From Alkalibacterium putridalgicola (lineage in GTDB: Bacteria; Bacillota; Bacilli; Lactobacillales; Carnobacteriaceae_A), in NCBI RefSeq assembly GCF_900109825.1, contig NZ_FOBL01000009.1:1-60842 (forward strand): a stretch of 60,842 nt of DNA, given 5' to 3'. The translations under genes were made by a program, and so were the position numbers. Below, one piece after another: positions 44,086 through 53,239 of this stretch; the stretch's first letter is position 1, and each line of letters opens with the position of its first letter. The notes beneath the pieces were generated by a model that saw only the letters and a list, made by a program, of their open reading frames with translations, was not told the DNA's origin and did no database searches.

Positions 44086-44979
44086 ATGACAGAGAGAAAA
44101 TTAACTGATCCGCGTACGAAGTATTACAATGAGAAGTTTCCTGATCAAGAACAAGATACTCCCGCACTGCAGAACGAAATGGACCCGCAACCAGATTCAG
44201 GAGAAAAATCTTATAAAGGCCACAACCGTCTGGAAGGACGCAATGCCCTGATCACAGGTGGCGATTCCGGTATCGGACGTGCGGCGGCGATCGCTTATGC
44301 CCGAGAAGGCGCCAACGTGGCCATACAGTTTTATCCTGGCGAAGAAAAAGATGCCAACGATGTCAAAGAGATCATTGAAGCGGAAGGAAGAAAAGCCCTG
44401 CTTCTCCCATACGATCTGCGTGACGATCATGCCGCGACAGAAATCGTAGAGAAAACTGTGGAAGCATTCGGCCTGCTGGATATTTTAGTCCTGAATGCCG
44501 CGCAGCAGATCGCTCAGCCGGATCTGGAAAGTTTATCCATGAAACAGGTCAATGATACATTCAAAATCAACATCATCAGTATGTTTGAAACGGTGAAAGC
44601 GGCCGAAAAACATCTGGAACCGGGAAGTGCGATCATCACGACCACGTCTGTCCAGTCATTCAGTCCGAGCACGAGCCTGCTGGATTATGCGGCCACGAAA
44701 GGATCGATCAGTAACTTTACCGTTACGCTATCCGAGTACTTCGGCCCTAAAGGTATTCGTGTGAATGGCGTGGCACCTGGCCCTGTATGGACGCCGCTTC
44801 AGTTGGACAATGGCAAACTGCCTGGCGATATCCCGACTTTCGGTCAGAATACACCACTTGGACGAGCCGCTCAGCCGGTCGAACTGGCTCCCCTCTATGT
44901 TTTCTTTGCATCAGACGAAGGAAGCTATGTGAATGGACAAATCTACGGTATCACTGGTGGGAAGCCGATTGCCCTGTAA
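44086..44979 (+). CDS. SDR family oxidoreductase
   Basis: This 297-aa short-chain dehydrogenase has the long N-terminal extension of YhdF/YhxC-like enzymes, the cofactor motif TGGDSGIGRA (about 55-64), LNAAQQ and the catalytic pair Tyr-x-x-x-Lys in YAATK. Relatives are NAD(P)-dependent and often stress-induced. The substrate is unknown. AAAGGAG precedes the ATG. Confidence 0.9.
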   Translation: MTERKLTDPRTKYYNEKFPDQEQDTPALQNEMDPQPDSGEKSYKGHNRLEGRNALITGGDSGIGRAAAIAYAREGANVAIQFYPGEEKDANDVKEIIEAEGRKALLLPYDLRDDHAATEIVEKTVEAFGLLDILVLNAAQQIAQPDLESLSMKQVNDTFKINIISMFETVKAAEKHLEPGSAIITTTSVQSFSPSTSLLDYAATKGSISNFTVTLSEYFGPKGIRVNGVAPGPVWTPLQLDNGKLPGDIPTFGQNTPLGRAAQPVELAPLYVFFASDEGSYVNGQIYGITGGKPIAL

Positions 44980-45006
44980 TCCTTATATTAGCTAAGAATA
45001 GAAAAG

Positions 45007-45045
45007 AAAAGACCTTTAAGTCAATAGGATTTAAAGGTCTTTTCC
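45007..45045 (+). terminator. terminator of the SDR gene
   Basis: AAAAGACCTTTAA pairs with TTTAAAGGTCTTTT, with flanking A and T runs. Confidence 0.88.
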
Positions 45046-45108
45046 TATACAGTCTTAAACCTTATATAGTTGAAAACAACGATTCAACCATAAAGTGTTT
45101 ACTTTTTT

Positions 45109-45396
45109 TCAGGGCATAGACCTCACAGTAAACTCTATCAGTACAGACAATGTGGCGAGTACAACCATTAAGGATGTGGTGGATAATAAAAGTGTTTTGA
45201 CCAGCTGTTTCTTCGATGCTTCTTGGGTCTGCCTAAAGAAGAGGCAAACAATTATTCCCATGACAGTTGACAGAATCCAGAAAATTATACCCTTTACAGT
45301 AACTAAATGTTCCCAATCAACCATCCAGAAGTAAAAAATAAGAGTATGTATAAAGATTAGTACAAAGGCTCCAGTGTTCAAGAGATGTGTTTTCAA
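45109..45396 (-). CDS. small membrane protein (95 aa)
   Basis: Three hydrophobic helices, no known motif. The start is TTG with GGGGAATAC upstream, so both start and gene are less sure. It is convergent with the SDR gene. Confidence 0.5.
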   Translation of the reverse strand: MKTHLLNTGAFVLIFIHTLIFYFWMVDWEHLVTVKGIIFWILSTVMGIIVCLFFRQTQEASKKQLVKTLLLSTTSLMVVLATLSVLIEFTVRSMP

Positions 45397-45516
45397 AGTA
45401 TTCCCCGGCTTTCTCTTTGTGATGCTTATAGTATAGTTGAATTATATTAAGAATGATTAAAAATTTAAAAAAAGACCCTGTGAATTCATTAGAGAATTCA
45501 TAGGGTCCGGTATTAT

Positions 45517-45939
45517 TCAGTTTTCATAAGGAACCGTTTTGAGTGTGATAGTGGATGCATTCTGTGTCAGTTTAGCAACAGGACATCGCTTGTCTGCCGA
45601 CTGAACGATCGCATCGGCACGGTCGAGTTCCATCCCTTCGATCGCCGCAAAAACATAAACCTGGAAGTAATACCCCACGCCGCTGTCTTCGCGTCTGAGT
45701 TGGATCTTGGCCGTGACTTTACTTCTGTTCGTCAGGCCGCGAGCCTTTAACAGGGATTCGATTGTCGCATTCAGACAGGTGGTCAGTGCCAGACCGAACA
45801 ACTCTTCCGGATTCGTTCCCGGCTTAGAGTTTACCGGACTGGAAACTGTGACGGATAACTTATCATCACCTTCGACATAAGCTGTCCCATCGACCCCATC
45901 CTCATTATGAACGGTTGCTTCAAACAAATACTCTGCCAC
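45517..45939 (-). CDS. OsmC/Ohr family peroxide-resistance protein
   Basis: The 140-aa protein has the two reactive Cys of the family, in TTCLNA and KRCPVAKL, and the PGTNPEELF segment. Such proteins reduce organic hydroperoxides in the cytoplasm. The second GTG (45939) after AAGGTGAG is preferred, because the first lies within that site. It is 18 bp downstream of the next gene on the strand, probably one transcript. Confidence 0.88.
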   Translation of the reverse strand: MAEYLFEATVHNEDGVDGTAYVEGDDKLSVTVSSPVNSKPGTNPEELFGLALTTCLNATIESLLKARGLTNRSKVTAKIQLRREDSGVGYYFQVYVFAAIEGMELDRADAIVQSADKRCPVAKLTQNASTITLKTVPYEN

Positions 45940-45957
45940 TTGTCTCACCTTCGTTTC

Positions 45958-46443
45958 TTAGGATTTAACTTGAGAAACGTCGACACCGTCGATTTGTTCA
46001 AGTTGTGGTAATAAGGCTCTTAAAATACGTCCGCCGTATACAAAGACGTCCATCATAGGGCTAGCGTCTTCACCAGTGATGCCTAGGTGACGCATAACGA
46101 TTTCACCGTCGCCTGAGACAACGAAACGATAGTAGCCGGAACGCATGGCATTGATTTCGTTCAAGGCTGTTGTGATTTCAGGCATTTTGTTGCGGTCTGT
46201 AACCTGACCGATCTTGTTGTATGTGATCTGATAGTTTACACGAGGCTGTTCTGAATCATGAATGATCACGCCGCATGCGACAGCTTTCTTATCTTGGATA
46301 CGCAAAGCCGTCTGGAAAACGATTTGTTTCTGTTTCACTTGTTCGCCGTCTTGTGTACGGATCGGTGTTTCGATATCTTTCGTTTTGAATTGGATCTTTC
46401 TATCTTGCGCTAAGTGCTTAAAATTATCTGTAATTTTGCTCAT
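45958..46443 (-). CDS. conserved protein of unknown function (161 aa)
   Basis: A soluble alpha/beta protein beginning MSKITDNFKHLAQDRKIQF, with VNYQITYNKIGQ and YYRFVVSGDGEIVM strands. I do not know the family. TGGAGG precedes the ATG at 46443. It lies immediately before the OsmC-type gene. Confidence 0.65.
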   Translation of the reverse strand: MSKITDNFKHLAQDRKIQFKTKDIETPIRTQDGEQVKQKQIVFQTALRIQDKKAVACGVIIHDSEQPRVNYQITYNKIGQVTDRNKMPEITTALNEINAMRSGYYRFVVSGDGEIVMRHLGITGEDASPMMDVFVYGGRILRALLPQLEQIDGVDVSQVKS

Positions 46444-46610
46444 TATATAAATCCTCCAATAATTATAGTTTCGCGTGTCTGTGTTCCACACAAAAATTAT
46501 TATAACATAAAACGCTTACTAAATATAGACATCTTGAAGGATTGACTCATGGTTTTTTAATGATGCTATATTAGGGGGCTATACCGGGCTGTTTCTATTA
46601 TAATTGGGTG

Positions 46611-46630
46611 AGCGAAGAGGGCTCTTCGCT
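46611..46630. other. hairpin bordering array B2 on the left
   Basis: AGCGAAGAG and CTCTTCGCT form a perfect 9-bp stem with a 2-nt loop. Confidence 0.65.
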
Positions 46631-46678
46631 TCCTTCTTATTAATGGCTTCTCGAATGCCAGGACCTCATCGAGATGCT

Positions 46679-46962
46679 ATTATATTACGTGATAATAGAG
46701 ATTCAGATTAAATAATAGTGTTGAGTTACCGTTATACCCTCTTATAGTAGTAGCTTACCTTCATTTTGTAAATTGACTTCTTGTTATAACCTCTTATAAA
46801 GGGAACTCGCTGTCTAGACTAGAATCGACTTCCTGTTATCACAGTTTATAATGGCAACTTAAAGGATTAGAACAAATCGAGCTACTATTATATCGGCTGA
46901 TAGTGGCAACTCAAAGTCGTTATTCATTTAACTAACTGTTATACCCGTCTTTCAAATAGGGT
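46679..46962. repeat. 52-bp inverted-repeat array, family B (6 units)
   Basis: RTTATA boxes start at 46679, 46731, 46783, 46835, 46887 and 46938: four steps of 52 and one of 51. Units contain TTATA-n7-TATAA-n3-GAACT like the array at 24740. It fills the gap between the 161-aa gene and the end of rplS. Confidence 0.85.
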
Positions 46963-46984
46963 GACTGAGAGCCCGCTCTCAGTC
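46963..46984. other. hairpin bordering array B2 on the right
   Basis: GACTGAGAGC and GCTCTCAGTC form a perfect 10-bp stem with a 2-nt loop. Confidence 0.65.
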
Positions 46985-47026
46985 GTCTATCTTAGCTCTG
47001 CCGCCCTCTTTTTCCGGATAACAGAA

Positions 47027-47059
47027 AAACACCGGATCCTCGAAAGGTTCCGGTGTTTC
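47027..47059 (-). terminator. terminator of rplS
   Basis: AAACACCGGA pairs with TCCGGTGTTT, followed on the minus strand by TTTCTG. Confidence 0.85.
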
Positions 47060-47068
47060 AATAGCATA

Positions 47069-47425
47069 CTATTTGTTTTTACGTACGCGTTCTGGAATAC
47101 GAGCTGCTTTACCACGTAGGTTACGTAGGTAGTATAGCTTCGCACGACGTACACGACCTTGACGAGTTACAACAATTTTTGCAACACGTGGGGAATGTAC
47201 TGGGAAAGTACGTTCAACGCCGACACCGCCAGAAATCTTACGGACAGTGTACATTTCGCTGATACCTTTACCACGACGGCTGATTACGACGCCTTCAAAA
47301 AGCTGAATACGTTCACGTTCACCCTCAACAATACGCGCATGAACAGTAACGTTGTCTCCTGGACGGAAGTCCGGTAAGTCAGAACGTAATTGTTCTTTTG
47401 TGATATCTTCGATCAATTGATTCAT
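47069..47425 (-). CDS. rplS: 50S ribosomal protein L19
   Basis: The 118-aa length, [26 protein letters not shown] and the basic end [13 protein letters not shown] identify L19, which lies at the 30S-50S interface. ATG at 47425 has GGAGATG upstream. It is the last gene after rpsP-khpA-rimM-trmD. Confidence 0.98.
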   Translation of the reverse strand: MNQLIEDITKEQLRSDLPDFRPGDNVTVHARIVEGERERIQLFEGVVISRRGKGISEMYTVRKISGGVGVERTFPVHSPRVAKIVVTRQGRVRRAKLYYLRNLRGKAARIPERVRKNK

Positions 47426-47431
47426 CTTTAC

Positions 47432-47475
47432 ATCTCCTCTCGCGCAACACTCATAAAGAGCACGTCCCAGCGGAA
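47432..47475 (-). ncRNA. probable L19 leader RNA
   Basis: Just before rplS the minus strand reads TTCCGCTGGGACGTGCTC, a small stem-loop (GTGCTCTTTATGAGTGTTGC) and the ribosome binding site. This resembles the L19 autoregulatory leader of low-GC Gram-positives, in which L19 represses its own mRNA. The call is from position and remembered motif. Confidence 0.55.
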
Positions 47476-47585
47476 TATTGCGAAAATAAGAGTGGTTGCC
47501 CACTCAATTATTAACTTTACCATACTACTAATTAGGTGTAAAGGACTTTTACTTACTTTCTCTAAAAATACTCCCGTTTACTGAC

Positions 47586-48335
47586 TTATTCGCCGGTCTC
47601 GTCTGCTTCGTTTTGCCACTTTTCGATCAAGGATTTATCCCTGTCTGACAAGTCATAAGACTCCAGCATATCGGGTCGGCGTTCAAAGGTGCGTTTCAGC
47701 GATTCCTCATGACGCCAGGCTTCTATGAGCCCGTGATTGCCGTTCATCAGGACTTCCGGTACTTTCATGCCTTTGTATTCAGCCGGCCGGGTATAATGCG
47801 GGTGCTCAAGCAAACCGCTGGAATGCGAATCGGTCTGAGCAGACGATGCGTTCCCTAAAACTTCCGGAAGCAGGCGCACGGTCGCATCGATCATGACCAT
47901 GGCGGCCAGTTCGCCTCCTGTGAGGACATAGTCGCCCAGAGAGACCTCATCCGTCACGAGCGAGCGGATACGCTCGTCATAGCCTTCATAATGCCCACAG
48001 AGGAAGACTAGGTGCTCTTCTTCTGAAAAGTCTTCCGCCATCGCCTGATTAAAAGGTTTGCCGGCCGGATCCATCAAGATCACGCGTTTTTTCGTTTCAG
48101 GATCACGTTCGTTGATCGAATCCATTGCTTCAAACAGAGGTTCCGGTTTTAAGAGCATCCCTGCTCCGCCACCATATGGCGTATCATCAACGACCTGGTG
48201 CTTCCCTTTACCGAACTGGCGGAAATTCACTTTATTGACTTCAACGATATCCTTTTCAATGGCTCGCTTGACGATCGAATGACCGAGCGGCCCGTCAAAC
48301 ATTTCCGGAAAAAGTGTCACAACATCTATTTTCAT
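47586..48335 (-). CDS. trmD: tRNA (guanine37-N1)-methyltransferase
   Basis: TrmD makes m1G37 in tRNAs reading CNN codons. The 249-aa protein has [12 protein letters not shown], the knotted SAM site with [13 protein letters not shown] and [10 protein letters not shown], and LEHPHYTRP. The ATG at 48335 overlaps the rimM stop by one base (TGATG). Confidence 0.98.
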   Translation of the reverse strand: MKIDVVTLFPEMFDGPLGHSIVKRAIEKDIVEVNKVNFRQFGKGKHQVVDDTPYGGGAGMLLKPEPLFEAMDSINERDPETKKRVILMDPAGKPFNQAMAEDFSEEEHLVFLCGHYEGYDERIRSLVTDEVSLGDYVLTGGELAAMVMIDATVRLLPEVLGNASSAQTDSHSSGLLEHPHYTRPAEYKGMKVPEVLMNGNHGLIEAWRHEESLKRTFERRPDMLESYDLSDRDKSLIEKWQNEADETGE

Positions 48336-48847
48336 CAATCTAACCCTTCCATCACATGTACACGAACGACTTGATTTTCGATATCCACGTCAAGAATCAC
48401 CGGTTCGATATAAGGAAGCAGTAAGTCTTTCTTGTTCGGTCTCTCTACGACCCAGACATCATTGGCGCCGGGCGACAGGATCTCTTTGATCTTGCCGATC
48501 TCTTCACCCGAATCATCATCGATGACGGTACTCCCGATAACTTCGTGAATGTAAAATTCATTCTCAGGCAGCTCCAAAAGCATATCTTCGCTCACGCGCA
48601 AGGTCCCGCCGACGAACTGTTCCACATCATTGACATTGCCGTATCCTTCAAAAGATAACAGGTCAAAAGTCTTATGCGTACGGTGGGACTTGACGGTCAG
48701 TGCTTCCTGCTCGCCCTTTTTACCGAACCAGATCAACGGCGCCCCTTCATAATATCGTTCTTCAGGATTGGTCGTCGTTGATAGCACGCGCACTTCCCCT
48801 TTGATCCCGTGGGTGTTGACGATTTTTCCAACATCATAATATTCCAT
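48335..48847 (-). CDS. rimM: 16S rRNA processing protein RimM
   Basis: The 170-aa protein has the N-terminal [16 protein letters not shown] and the PRC-barrel segment ending [14 protein letters not shown]. RimM assists 30S head assembly near S19. It lies between khpA and trmD and is coupled to trmD. Confidence 0.97.
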   Translation of the reverse strand: MEYYDVGKIVNTHGIKGEVRVLSTTTNPEERYYEGAPLIWFGKKGEQEALTVKSHRTHKTFDLLSFEGYGNVNDVEQFVGGTLRVSEDMLLELPENEFYIHEVIGSTVIDDDSGEEIGKIKEILSPGANDVWVVERPNKKDLLLPYIEPVILDVDIENQVVRVHVMEGLD

Positions 48848-48927
48848 CGTTTATCTCCCTTTTTCTCAATATCGATACAAAAAAAGGATGAACTCAAAGA
48901 GCCATCCCCGTTTTACTGTTCAATTCA

Positions 48928-49173
48928 CTAGTCGACGATCGTCAGACGGACACGTTTAGGTCCATCGAACTGGATACTGTAAACGATGGAACGGATCGCC
49001 TTGGCAATACGCCCGCGCTTACCGATCACACGACCGACATCATCCGAATGAACAGATAACAAATATTCATGAAAGTCATCTGTGTCTTTCAAATCAAGTT
49101 TAACGTCTTCAGGATGACTTACCAATGGTTCGACAATGGTTCTGATTAACTCTCTCATCTCTGTATCAGTCAT
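48928..49173 (-). CDS. khpA: KH-domain RNA-binding protein
   Basis: 81 aa with the KH signature VIGKRGRIAKAIRS. In this gene position the protein is KhpA, partner of KhpB/EloR in control of cell elongation. AGGATGGTAGT precedes the ATG. Confidence 0.94.
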   Translation of the reverse strand: MTDTEMRELIRTIVEPLVSHPEDVKLDLKDTDDFHEYLLSVHSDDVGRVIGKRGRIAKAIRSIVYSIQFDGPKRVRLTIVD

Positions 49174-49289
49174 ACTACCATCCTTTGCTTAAATGCTCTC
49201 TATATAGAATGAAGAAAAGACATGGAACAGTAATAATAATATTAGCGCTCCATCCTTTTCTTCTTAAGTGATTCATTTAATTCGAACGA

Positions 49290-49562
49290 TTATTTGCTGT
49301 ATTTCTCGTCGTGGAATCGTTTGATGATTCCTTTTTCTGATAATAAGTTTTTAACTGTATCAGAAGGCTTAGCGCCATCTCTCAACCATTTCATAACGAG
49401 TTCTTCGTCAACTTTAACTTCAGCTGGTTTTGATACAGGGTTGTAAGTTCCAACTTGTTCAATAATGCGTCCATCACGTGGAGCACGAGAATCAGCGACT
49501 ACCAAACGGTAAAACGGATTTCTTTTTGAACCCATACGTTTCATGCGGATTTTTACTGCCAT
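49290..49562 (-). CDS. rpsP: 30S ribosomal protein S16
   Basis: 90 aa with [19 protein letters not shown] and [19 protein letters not shown], which identify S16. AGGAGGTG precedes the ATG. It is first in the rpsP-rplS cluster with its own promoter. Confidence 0.98.
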   Translation of the reverse strand: MAVKIRMKRMGSKRNPFYRLVVADSRAPRDGRIIEQVGTYNPVSKPAEVKVDEELVMKWLRDGAKPSDTVKNLLSEKGIIKRFHDEKYSK

Positions 49563-49659
49563 TATACTTGCACCTCCTGTTGATATGATGATAAGGCGTT
49601 CTTTTCATTTTAAAGACCCTTTTGCTTGAGTTTAGTTCTCTTTCAAACTCACAATAGCA

Positions 49660-49688
49660 ATCTTATCATGGAATGAAATGCTCGTCAA
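49660..49688 (-). promoter_or_regulatory. promoter of the rpsP operon
   Basis: On the minus strand TTGACG, 17 bp and TAAGAT. A leader stem (TGAGTTT/AAACTCA, 49625-49651) follows. Confidence 0.75.
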
Positions 49689-49856
49689 GTGTTTTTTCTT
49701 TACAGAGTAAAATTTGTAAGGCAGATATGTATTTTGATCTGACTTTTCCAGAAGCTGGTGAAAGTGAGCACTGAATATCCAGCTTCTTTCTCCATAAAAT
49801 CTCCATATTCCCACAGTATACTATAAACTGTAAAAGATTTTTAGGAGGACTATGAT

Positions 49857-50099
49857 ATGATGCATTCGATGTACGGTTTGTTTGGAGGAGGTTTCAATAT
49901 GATGTTTGGAGGCCTGTTTTGGTTGGTACTCATTATCATTTTTCTGTATCTGCTATTCAGAAAGGTATCTGAAGATAATTCGCACCACCATACGCGTTCA
50001 AGAAAACAGTCAGCGTTAGATATCCTGGATGAGGAATACGCTAAAGGAAACCTGTCAGAAGAAGAGTATATGAGAAAAAAGAATAACTTAAGACAATAA
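49857..50099 (+). CDS. SHOCT domain-containing small membrane protein
   Basis: 80 aa: a Gly/Met-rich start, one transmembrane helix (about 20-36) and a C-terminal SHOCT motif (ALDILDEEYAKGNLSEEEY). SHOCT domains are oligomerisation modules. It is divergent from rpsP. AGGAGG lies 8 nt before the ATG. Confidence 0.88.
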   Translation: MMHSMYGLFGGGFNMMFGGLFWLVLIIIFLYLLFRKVSEDNSHHHTRSRKQSALDILDEEYAKGNLSEEEYMRKKNNLRQ

Positions 50100-50106
50100 C
50101 CGGTCG

Positions 50107-50157
50107 AAAAAAGACTGAAAAGGCTGAAAGTTCCCCCTTCCCTTTTCAGTCTTTTTT
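50107..50157 (+). terminator. terminator of the SHOCT gene
   Basis: A 17-bp stem (AAAAAAGACTGAAAAGG and its complement) with a T-run. Confidence 0.92.
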
Positions 50158-50215
50158 AGCTTGAGAGAAAGGGATTCGTGCTATAGTAAAGGTGAAAGTA
50201 AAAGGAGTGAGCAGG

Positions 50216-50569
50216 ATGTATGAAGATCAGGACTTTATCATGCGCCAGATCAAAGGCTATGCGAAAGGCCTTGGGGTGCTTTTGGATATCTCTTCCTTAA
50301 AAGAATTGCTGAAGCTGGAGTTTTCGGTGGAAGAAGATTTGACGGACAGAGAGATCGAATCCATTATTTACACTGCCCGAGTGGAAAATTATATCAACCG
50401 GCGCCTGCTGTCTGAGGAGGAACTCGAAAAAATGCTGGGTCTGCCTCCAGAACAGCTGGACAGATTGACCACCACCACTGAAACGGCATCCGAAGATGAA
50501 CTGGACAAACTTAAAAAACTGATTGAAGATGAACAGTACTGGCTGAATCAGGACACGAGTGACCAGTAA
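50216..50569 (+). CDS. small protein of unknown function, DUF6483-like
   Basis: 117 aa from an ATG with AAAGGAG 8 nt upstream. It begins MYEDQDFIMRQIKGYAKGLG, which resembles DUF6483 proteins, and is helical and acidic. The function is unknown. Confidence 0.6.
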   Translation: MYEDQDFIMRQIKGYAKGLGVLLDISSLKELLKLEFSVEEDLTDREIESIIYTARVENYINRRLLSEEELEKMLGLPPEQLDRLTTTTETASEDELDKLKKLIEDEQYWLNQDTSDQ

Positions 50570-50761
50570 CCAGATTGTGTTGCCACTGTTCCCCCGATCC
50601 AATGATCTTGTCGGGAATAGACATATATTTCAGTGTCAACCCCATCGCTGCGCCCTAAAATATAATCACAGGCATATCATTTCTATTCTCTGGGATTGTT
50701 TGATAAACTAATATAGGTATGTGAACCGTACATATTCAAACTATATTAGGAGGAATTTACA

Positions 50762-52117
50762 ATGAAATTTATCGTTGTAGGAACATCTCACGCAGGCTAT
50801 GAAGCAACTGAAACACTCTTACAGGAAAATCCGGATGCAGAAGTGCATCTTTATGAACGCGGGTCTACTGCCTCATTCTTGTCTTGCGGAATCCAAAGCT
50901 ATTTAGAAGGCATTAGTAAAAATGCTGACCAGCTTCATTACGCAACAGAACATTCTTTTAAAGAACAAGGCGTCATCGTTCACATGAACAGTGATGTTGT
51001 CGGTATCGACGCAGCCAATAAAACGATCACAGTGAAGTCTGAAGACGGCGAATCTGAAGAGTCTTATGACAAGCTATTCCTCTCTCCTGGGGCCAAACCA
51101 CTGGAATTACCGGTTCCTGGAACAGATCTTGAGAATGCGTTCTACGTTCGTGGACGAAACTGGGCAGAAAAAATCAAGGACCGTATGGCAGAATCCAAAA
51201 AAGCCGTTGTTGTAGGTGCAGGATATATTGGTATCGAAGTTGTTGAAGCCTTTGCCAAAGCCGGTATCGAAGTAACTGTCATCGATGCACTCGATCGCAT
51301 CCTGAAAACATATCTGGACAAAGAATTTACTGATATTCTTGAAGATGAGATGCGCGACCAGGGAATCACTGTCCGTACAGATGAAATGGTCAAAGAAATC
51401 GTTGAAGAAGATGGTAAAGTCAAAAAAGTCATTACCAACAAAGGTGAATATGAAGCAGACACGGTTATCCTTTCTGCCGGTGTTCGTCCAAATACCAAGT
51501 GGCTGGACGGCATTATCGAACTGGATAAAGACGGGACAGTCGTTGTGGACGAATATATGGAAACATCTGAAAAAGACATCTTCGCAGCAGGCGACGCTAC
51601 TAAGATCCCATTCGCTCCAACACACGGCGGTAAACTTATCGCTTTAGCCTCAAACGCCCGTCGTCAGGCAGTCGTTGCAGCTAAAAACATGAGTGATAAA
51701 AAAATGAAAATGCCTGAAGTGACCGGGACATCTGGTCTCTCTCTCTTCTCACATAAGTTTGCTTCAACAGGTGTCAAAGACATCGACAGTGACACAGTAG
51801 AAGCTGAAGTAACAAGTAAATTTGTAGAAGAAAAATTACGTCCTTCATTCATGGGAGACGATGAAAAAGTTCTCATGAAAGTGCATTATGAGAAAGACAG
51901 TCACCGTATCGTTGGCGCACAATTGATGTCGACCTATGATATTACGCCTGCGATCAATACACTTTCTGTAGTGATCACAGCAGGATGGACATTGGAGCAG
52001 TTAGCCTTTGCCGACTTCTTCTTCCAACCTGAATTCAACCGTCCATGGAACTTCCTTAACGTCCTTGCCCACCAGGCATTGGAAGAACCATACGGCAGTG
52101 ACAACATGTTATTCTAA
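50762..52117 (+). CDS. nox: NADH oxidase (water-forming) / CoA-disulfide reductase family
   Basis: A 451-aa FAD enzyme with His10 (GTSHAG), the redox Cys42 (FLSCGIQ), the NAD-binding GAGYIGIE and the FAD motif FAAGDATKI. Nox reduces oxygen to water and regenerates NAD+ in catalase-poor lactic acid bacteria. The C-terminal DFFFQPEFNRPWN is typical of Nox. AGGAGG precedes the ATG, and it is transcribed alone. Confidence 0.92.
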   Translation: MKFIVVGTSHAGYEATETLLQENPDAEVHLYERGSTASFLSCGIQSYLEGISKNADQLHYATEHSFKEQGVIVHMNSDVVGIDAANKTITVKSEDGESEESYDKLFLSPGAKPLELPVPGTDLENAFYVRGRNWAEKIKDRMAESKKAVVVGAGYIGIEVVEAFAKAGIEVTVIDALDRILKTYLDKEFTDILEDEMRDQGITVRTDEMVKEIVEEDGKVKKVITNKGEYEADTVILSAGVRPNTKWLDGIIELDKDGTVVVDEYMETSEKDIFAAGDATKIPFAPTHGGKLIALASNARRQAVVAAKNMSDKKMKMPEVTGTSGLSLFSHKFASTGVKDIDSDTVEAEVTSKFVEEKLRPSFMGDDEKVLMKVHYEKDSHRIVGAQLMSTYDITPAINTLSVVITAGWTLEQLAFADFFFQPEFNRPWNFLNVLAHQALEEPYGSDNMLF

Positions 52118-52130
52118 AAAGTGTGAGTTT

Positions 52131-52176
52131 AAAGCCCCGTACTATCCTGTTGACGCAGGATGGTCCGGGGCTTTTC
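52131..52176 (+). terminator. terminator of nox
   Basis: AAAGCCCCG.ACTATCCTG pairs with CAGGATGGTCCGGGGCTTT, followed by T residues. Confidence 0.92.
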
Positions 52177-52396
52177 TTCTTTTCTTTTGAGACGCATTCA
52201 ATACGCCTGTTTCAAAAACATACTGTCCTTACCCCTGTTTCCTCCTCCATCGGCTCAGATACCTCTTCTCTGCCTGGTTGTAAAATGTATCAGGCGGGCG
52301 TATTCAGAAAAAAGGTTGAGCGATACCCGTGAGGTGCCGATTCGTCAAACTCTTGAAGATTAAAAATCGAGTAATGTAAATAAGTTGTTTATTAGC

Positions 52397-53137
52397 AGTA
52401 CTCACGCATCTTTCGTTTTGAGCAAACCTAATGAGGTGATCATTAGGCGTACCCAAAAAAAATTGGTGGTGAGTACACCGATTGAGGCAATCATTAAACG
52501 TACCCGGGAGGAATTACTGGCGAGTACGTCCATTGTGGCGCTTATTGGACGTACTCACAGTGATGTAAGCTTGAGCACGCTGAATGACCCTGTTATTCAA
52601 CGCACTCACAAGAAAAATAATTGGAGCAAACCTAATGTGCTTCATATAAGACGTACTCAGAAGAATATATTGATAAGTAAACCCTTTGTGGCGTTCATTC
52701 AGCGTGCTCGCGGAGTCATGAGATTGAGTACGCTCAATGAGTCGTTCATTAAACGTACCCGGGAGGAATTACTGGCGATTACGTCCATTGTGGCGCTTAT
52801 TGGACGTACTCACGATGAAATATGCTTGAGCACGCTGAATGACCCTGTTATTCAACGCACTCACAACAAAAATAATTGGAGCAAACCTAATGTGCTTCAT
52901 ATAAGACGTACTCAGAAGAATATATTGATGAGTAAACTCTTTGTGGCGTTCATTCAACGTGCTCGCGGAGTCACGAGATTGAGTACGCTCAATGAGTCGG
53001 TCATTAAACGTACCCGGGAGGAATTACTGGCGATTACGTCCATTGTGGCGCTTATTAGACGTACTCAAAAGAAAATCTGTTTGAGTAAACCTAATCATGG
53101 GAGCATAAAATGCACTCATGAAGAACCCAGTCTGACC
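52397..53137. repeat. 51-bp inverted-repeat array, family C (15 units)
   Basis: CGTACYC-type boxes start every 51 bp without exception from 52397 to 53111: 52397, 52448, 52499, 52550, 52601, 52652, 52703, 52754, 52805, 52856, 52907, 52958, 53009, 53060 and 53111. A five-unit block of 255 bp (52499-52753) is repeated at 52754-53008 with about 95% identity. It lies between nox and the end of ffh. A long open frame runs through it but has no ribosome binding site. Confidence 0.93.
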
Positions 53138-53178
53138 AGGTCTAATAAGGTCTGGATTAGGCCGCGGCCTAATCCCAC
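53138..53178. repeat. 41-nt hairpin cap of array C2
   Basis: This matches 43923-43963 at 40 of 41 positions. The single difference makes GGATTAGGCCGCGGCCTAATCC a perfect 22-bp palindrome. Confidence 0.92.
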
Positions 53179-53239
53179 CTATCTAAAAGATCTTAGTACA
53201 CAGAAAAAGCAGGCGGACTGGCCGCCTGCTTCCCTTCTA

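Noticed and set aside
52397-53137. CRISPR array
   Set aside because: Units are degenerate along their whole length, have no identical repeats with unique spacers, and no cas gene is present. The period includes the inverted arms themselves.
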